DNA from: an uncultured Clostridia bacterium
GTDB lineage: Bacteria; Bacillota; Clostridia; Christensenellales; UBA1242
Reading direction: 5' to 3'
Length of the DNA: 7,566 bases
Assembly: GCA_944349915.1 (NCBI GenBank)
Contig: CALVNU010000043.1
Location: 1-7,566, forward strand
Made by a program: the position numbers and the translations under genes. The notes below the pieces were generated by a model. The model did not search any database and was not told the origin of the DNA. It saw only the letters and a program-made list of their open reading frames with translations. Shown piece after piece: positions 6,567-7,566 of the stretch (its first letter is position 1; the number at the start of each line of letters is the position of its first letter).

Positions 6567-7190
6567 TTAATCTATTTTATACCTAATTTTTTCTTTTATT
6601 TTATTATAATCATTCTCTATGTTTAGTATCATATCATGTATTTGGTTATACATATGCATATTCATACTAATTTTTTTAGTACACTTAAAATTTTTATTAA
6701 TCATATATCTAAAAAATGCTGCATCTTTATGCTCATATTTGTTAACAAAATTTATAGCTACATTAAAGTTATTTAAAGGAAATCCTTTTTGTTTAATAAA
6801 AGAAGCTAATTCTTTTAGATTATGATTATTGTCAAAACTTGTGCGATTGACTAACATATATAAACATTTTAACTTCAATTCAATATATTGTCTAAGACAA
6901 AACATAGCAGGTAAAAATCTATATGAGCAATCTCGATTAAAATTTATAGAATTATTTATATTATATTGTTCTACTCTCCTTAAAAGAGTCAAACAACTTT
7001 CTCCATAAGAAGAAGCAACATATTCTAGTAAGGTAATCTCACTAAATGTTTTCATTTGTCCAAAATCATTATTTTCGTATTCAAAAAAAATTGTAAGAAC
7101 ATCTTCAGTAAAATCAATTAGCAATCCACCATCAGCCCCACATTCTGTTAATGGTTTTTTAGATTTTTCTTGATTAGTTCTTTTGCTCAT
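6567..7190 (-). CDS. HEPN-like protein of unknown function
   Basis: This 207-aa soluble protein is encoded alone on the minus strand, with AAAGGAG (plus-strand CTCCTTT, 7196-7202) before the ATG and its own promoter. A mostly helical middle section reads FLPAMFCLRQYIELKLKCLY (92-111), then HNLKELASFI (123-132), then YEHKDAAFFRY (152-162). This order, a helix with R(Q/H)YIELxLK, a later H-N/D-L-x-x-L helix and a terminal FRY, is what I associate with HEPN-fold proteins found near toxin, abortive-infection and defence genes. R116 and H123 form an RX6H spacing compatible with the RX4-6H RNase motif, but the His is in the HNLKEL helix, so catalytic identity is doubtful. The N-terminal 25 residues are basic and probably disordered; no signal or membrane segment is seen. 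No antitoxin (MNT) gene is adjacent. Function unknown; the fold call is moderate. Confidence 0.8.
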   Translation of the reverse strand: MSKRTNQEKSKKPLTECGADGGLLIDFTEDVLTIFFEYENNDFGQMKTFSEITLLEYVASSYGESCLTLLRRVEQYNINNSINFNRDCSYRFLPAMFCLRQYIELKLKCLYMLVNRTSFDNNHNLKELASFIKQKGFPLNNFNVAINFVNKYEHKDAAFFRYMINKNFKCTKKISMNMHMYNQIHDMILNIENDYNKIKEKIRYKID

Positions 7191-7210
7191 TTTATCTCCT
7201 TTGTTTAATA

Positions 7211-7239
7211 ATTATAACACAATTTAGAAAGAATGTCTT
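7211..7239 (-). promoter_or_regulatory. Extended -10 promoter of the HEPN-like gene
   Basis: On the minus strand TGTTATAAT ends at 7211 (TATAAT is 7216 down to 7211), the same nine bases as the helicase-operon promoter. A -35 AAGACA (7239 down to 7234) lies at 17-bp spacing and matches TTGACA at four positions. The leader before the ATG at 7190 is short, with room only for the ribosome binding site. Confidence 0.75.
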
Positions 7240-7485
7240 AAAATCCTCCTTATTATCTTTGCCTTTCGACAGGAGTGGTTAGCAAAATTCTCGTATCAAG
7301 TCAACGCAAATAAATATTGATTAAACAATTTAATTTAATAAGATGAATGAGTTTTAGACTAGGTGTTTTAGTGTTTTTGCATGGTAAACATGTGAGATTT
7401 ATCTTTAATATTGTTGCCTATAGGAAATAAATAAAATAATAATGAAAAATTATTAAAATTTCAATAAAAATTTTGTGTATTTTCT
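7240..7485 (+). other. Intergenic stretch between divergent promoters, no gene recognised
   Basis: About 250 bases with no start-plus-RBS open frame of useful length. Around 7258-7310 the sequence is noticeably richer in G and C than its surroundings, and one plus frame there reads FAFRQEWLAKFSYQVNANKY to a TGA at 7318-7320, without a start; it may be a gene remnant or chance. From about 7420 the sequence is very A/T-rich, with small AT-only inverted repeats (AATAAT 7438-7443 with ATTATT 7449-7454), which I do not consider meaningful alone. No tRNA, CRISPR repeat or attachment site was seen. Confidence 0.4.
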
Positions 7486-7513
7486 TTGTAATTTTAAATT
7501 ATTGTGATAGACT
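7486..7513 (+). promoter_or_regulatory. Promoter of the gene entering at the right edge
   Basis: TTGTAA (7486-7491) and TAGACT (7508-7513) are separated by 16 bp, with a TG extension at 7505-7506 giving TGATAGACT. It is about 30 bases upstream of a start codon with a good ribosome binding site, which supports the assignment although neither hexamer is consensus. Confidence 0.5.
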
Positions 7514-7544
7514 ATTCATGCGAATTACAAAGGAGAAAAAATAT

Positions 7545-7566
7545 ATGAAAAAGGTTGTTAAAAGAT
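7545..7566 (+). CDS. First codons of a rightward gene (partial)
   Basis: AAAGGAG at 7529-7535 precedes an ATG at 7545 by nine bases, and seven full codons, MKKVVKR, are visible before the window ends. The start is convincing because of the strong ribosome binding site and the promoter-like sequence upstream. A basic N-terminus of this type occurs in secreted proteins before a hydrophobic signal core and also in ordinary cytoplasmic proteins, so nothing can be said about function. Confidence 0.6.

Noticed and set aside
6619..6825. 68-aa plus-strand hydrophobic open frame opposite the HEPN-like gene
   Set aside because: Its hydrophobic look arises from the complement of Lys/Asn/Glu-rich codons on the minus strand; the minus gene has the promoter and ribosome binding site.
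7430..7475. AT-only inverted repeats as a replication origin or attachment site
   Set aside because: Short A/T palindromes are expected by chance in sequence this AT-rich, and no DnaA boxes, iterons or direct-repeat pairs accompany them.

Overview
The window is AT-rich, uses the standard code (TGA is a real stop), has strong AGGAG-type ribosome binding sites, extended -10 promoters of the TGnTATAAT form and hairpin/U-tract terminators. This points to a low-GC Bacillota (Clostridia-like) chromosome, probably an accessory region; I cannot name the species.

Layout. (1) Positions 1-156 hold the 3' end of an unidentified gene and its terminator. (2) Positions 164-4166 form a self-contained transcription unit: an extended -10 promoter, a 64-aa small protein, an 853-aa superfamily 1 helicase that starts at an overlapping GTG, a 347-aa PIN-fold nuclease-like protein, and a clean intrinsic terminator. 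(3) Positions 4167-6164 carry a two-gene ABC-2 type exporter (ATPase plus six-helix permease, ATGA overlap) behind an imperfect operator-like dyad. (4) Positions 6165-6558 have no intact gene but hold, on the minus strand, a frameshifted remnant of a conserved domain, then a 13-bp-stem terminator reading rightward. (5) Positions 6567-7239 are a single minus-strand gene for a 207-aa HEPN-like protein with its own promoter. (6) Positions 7240-7566 are mostly non-coding, ending in a promoter, a ribosome binding site and the first seven codons of a rightward gene.

The most interesting element is the helicase-PIN unit. A DNA-translocating SF1 ATPase with complete motifs, next to a PIN protein that keeps its acidic residues, transcribed together from one promoter and closed by a terminator, has the build of a nuclease-helicase defence cassette. 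That function is inferred, not shown. The 64-aa protein looks, from memory of the helicase family, like the separated N-terminal segment of what is elsewhere one polypeptide. The HEPN-like gene nearby could be another conflict-type gene, while the ABC exporter between them looks unrelated in function.
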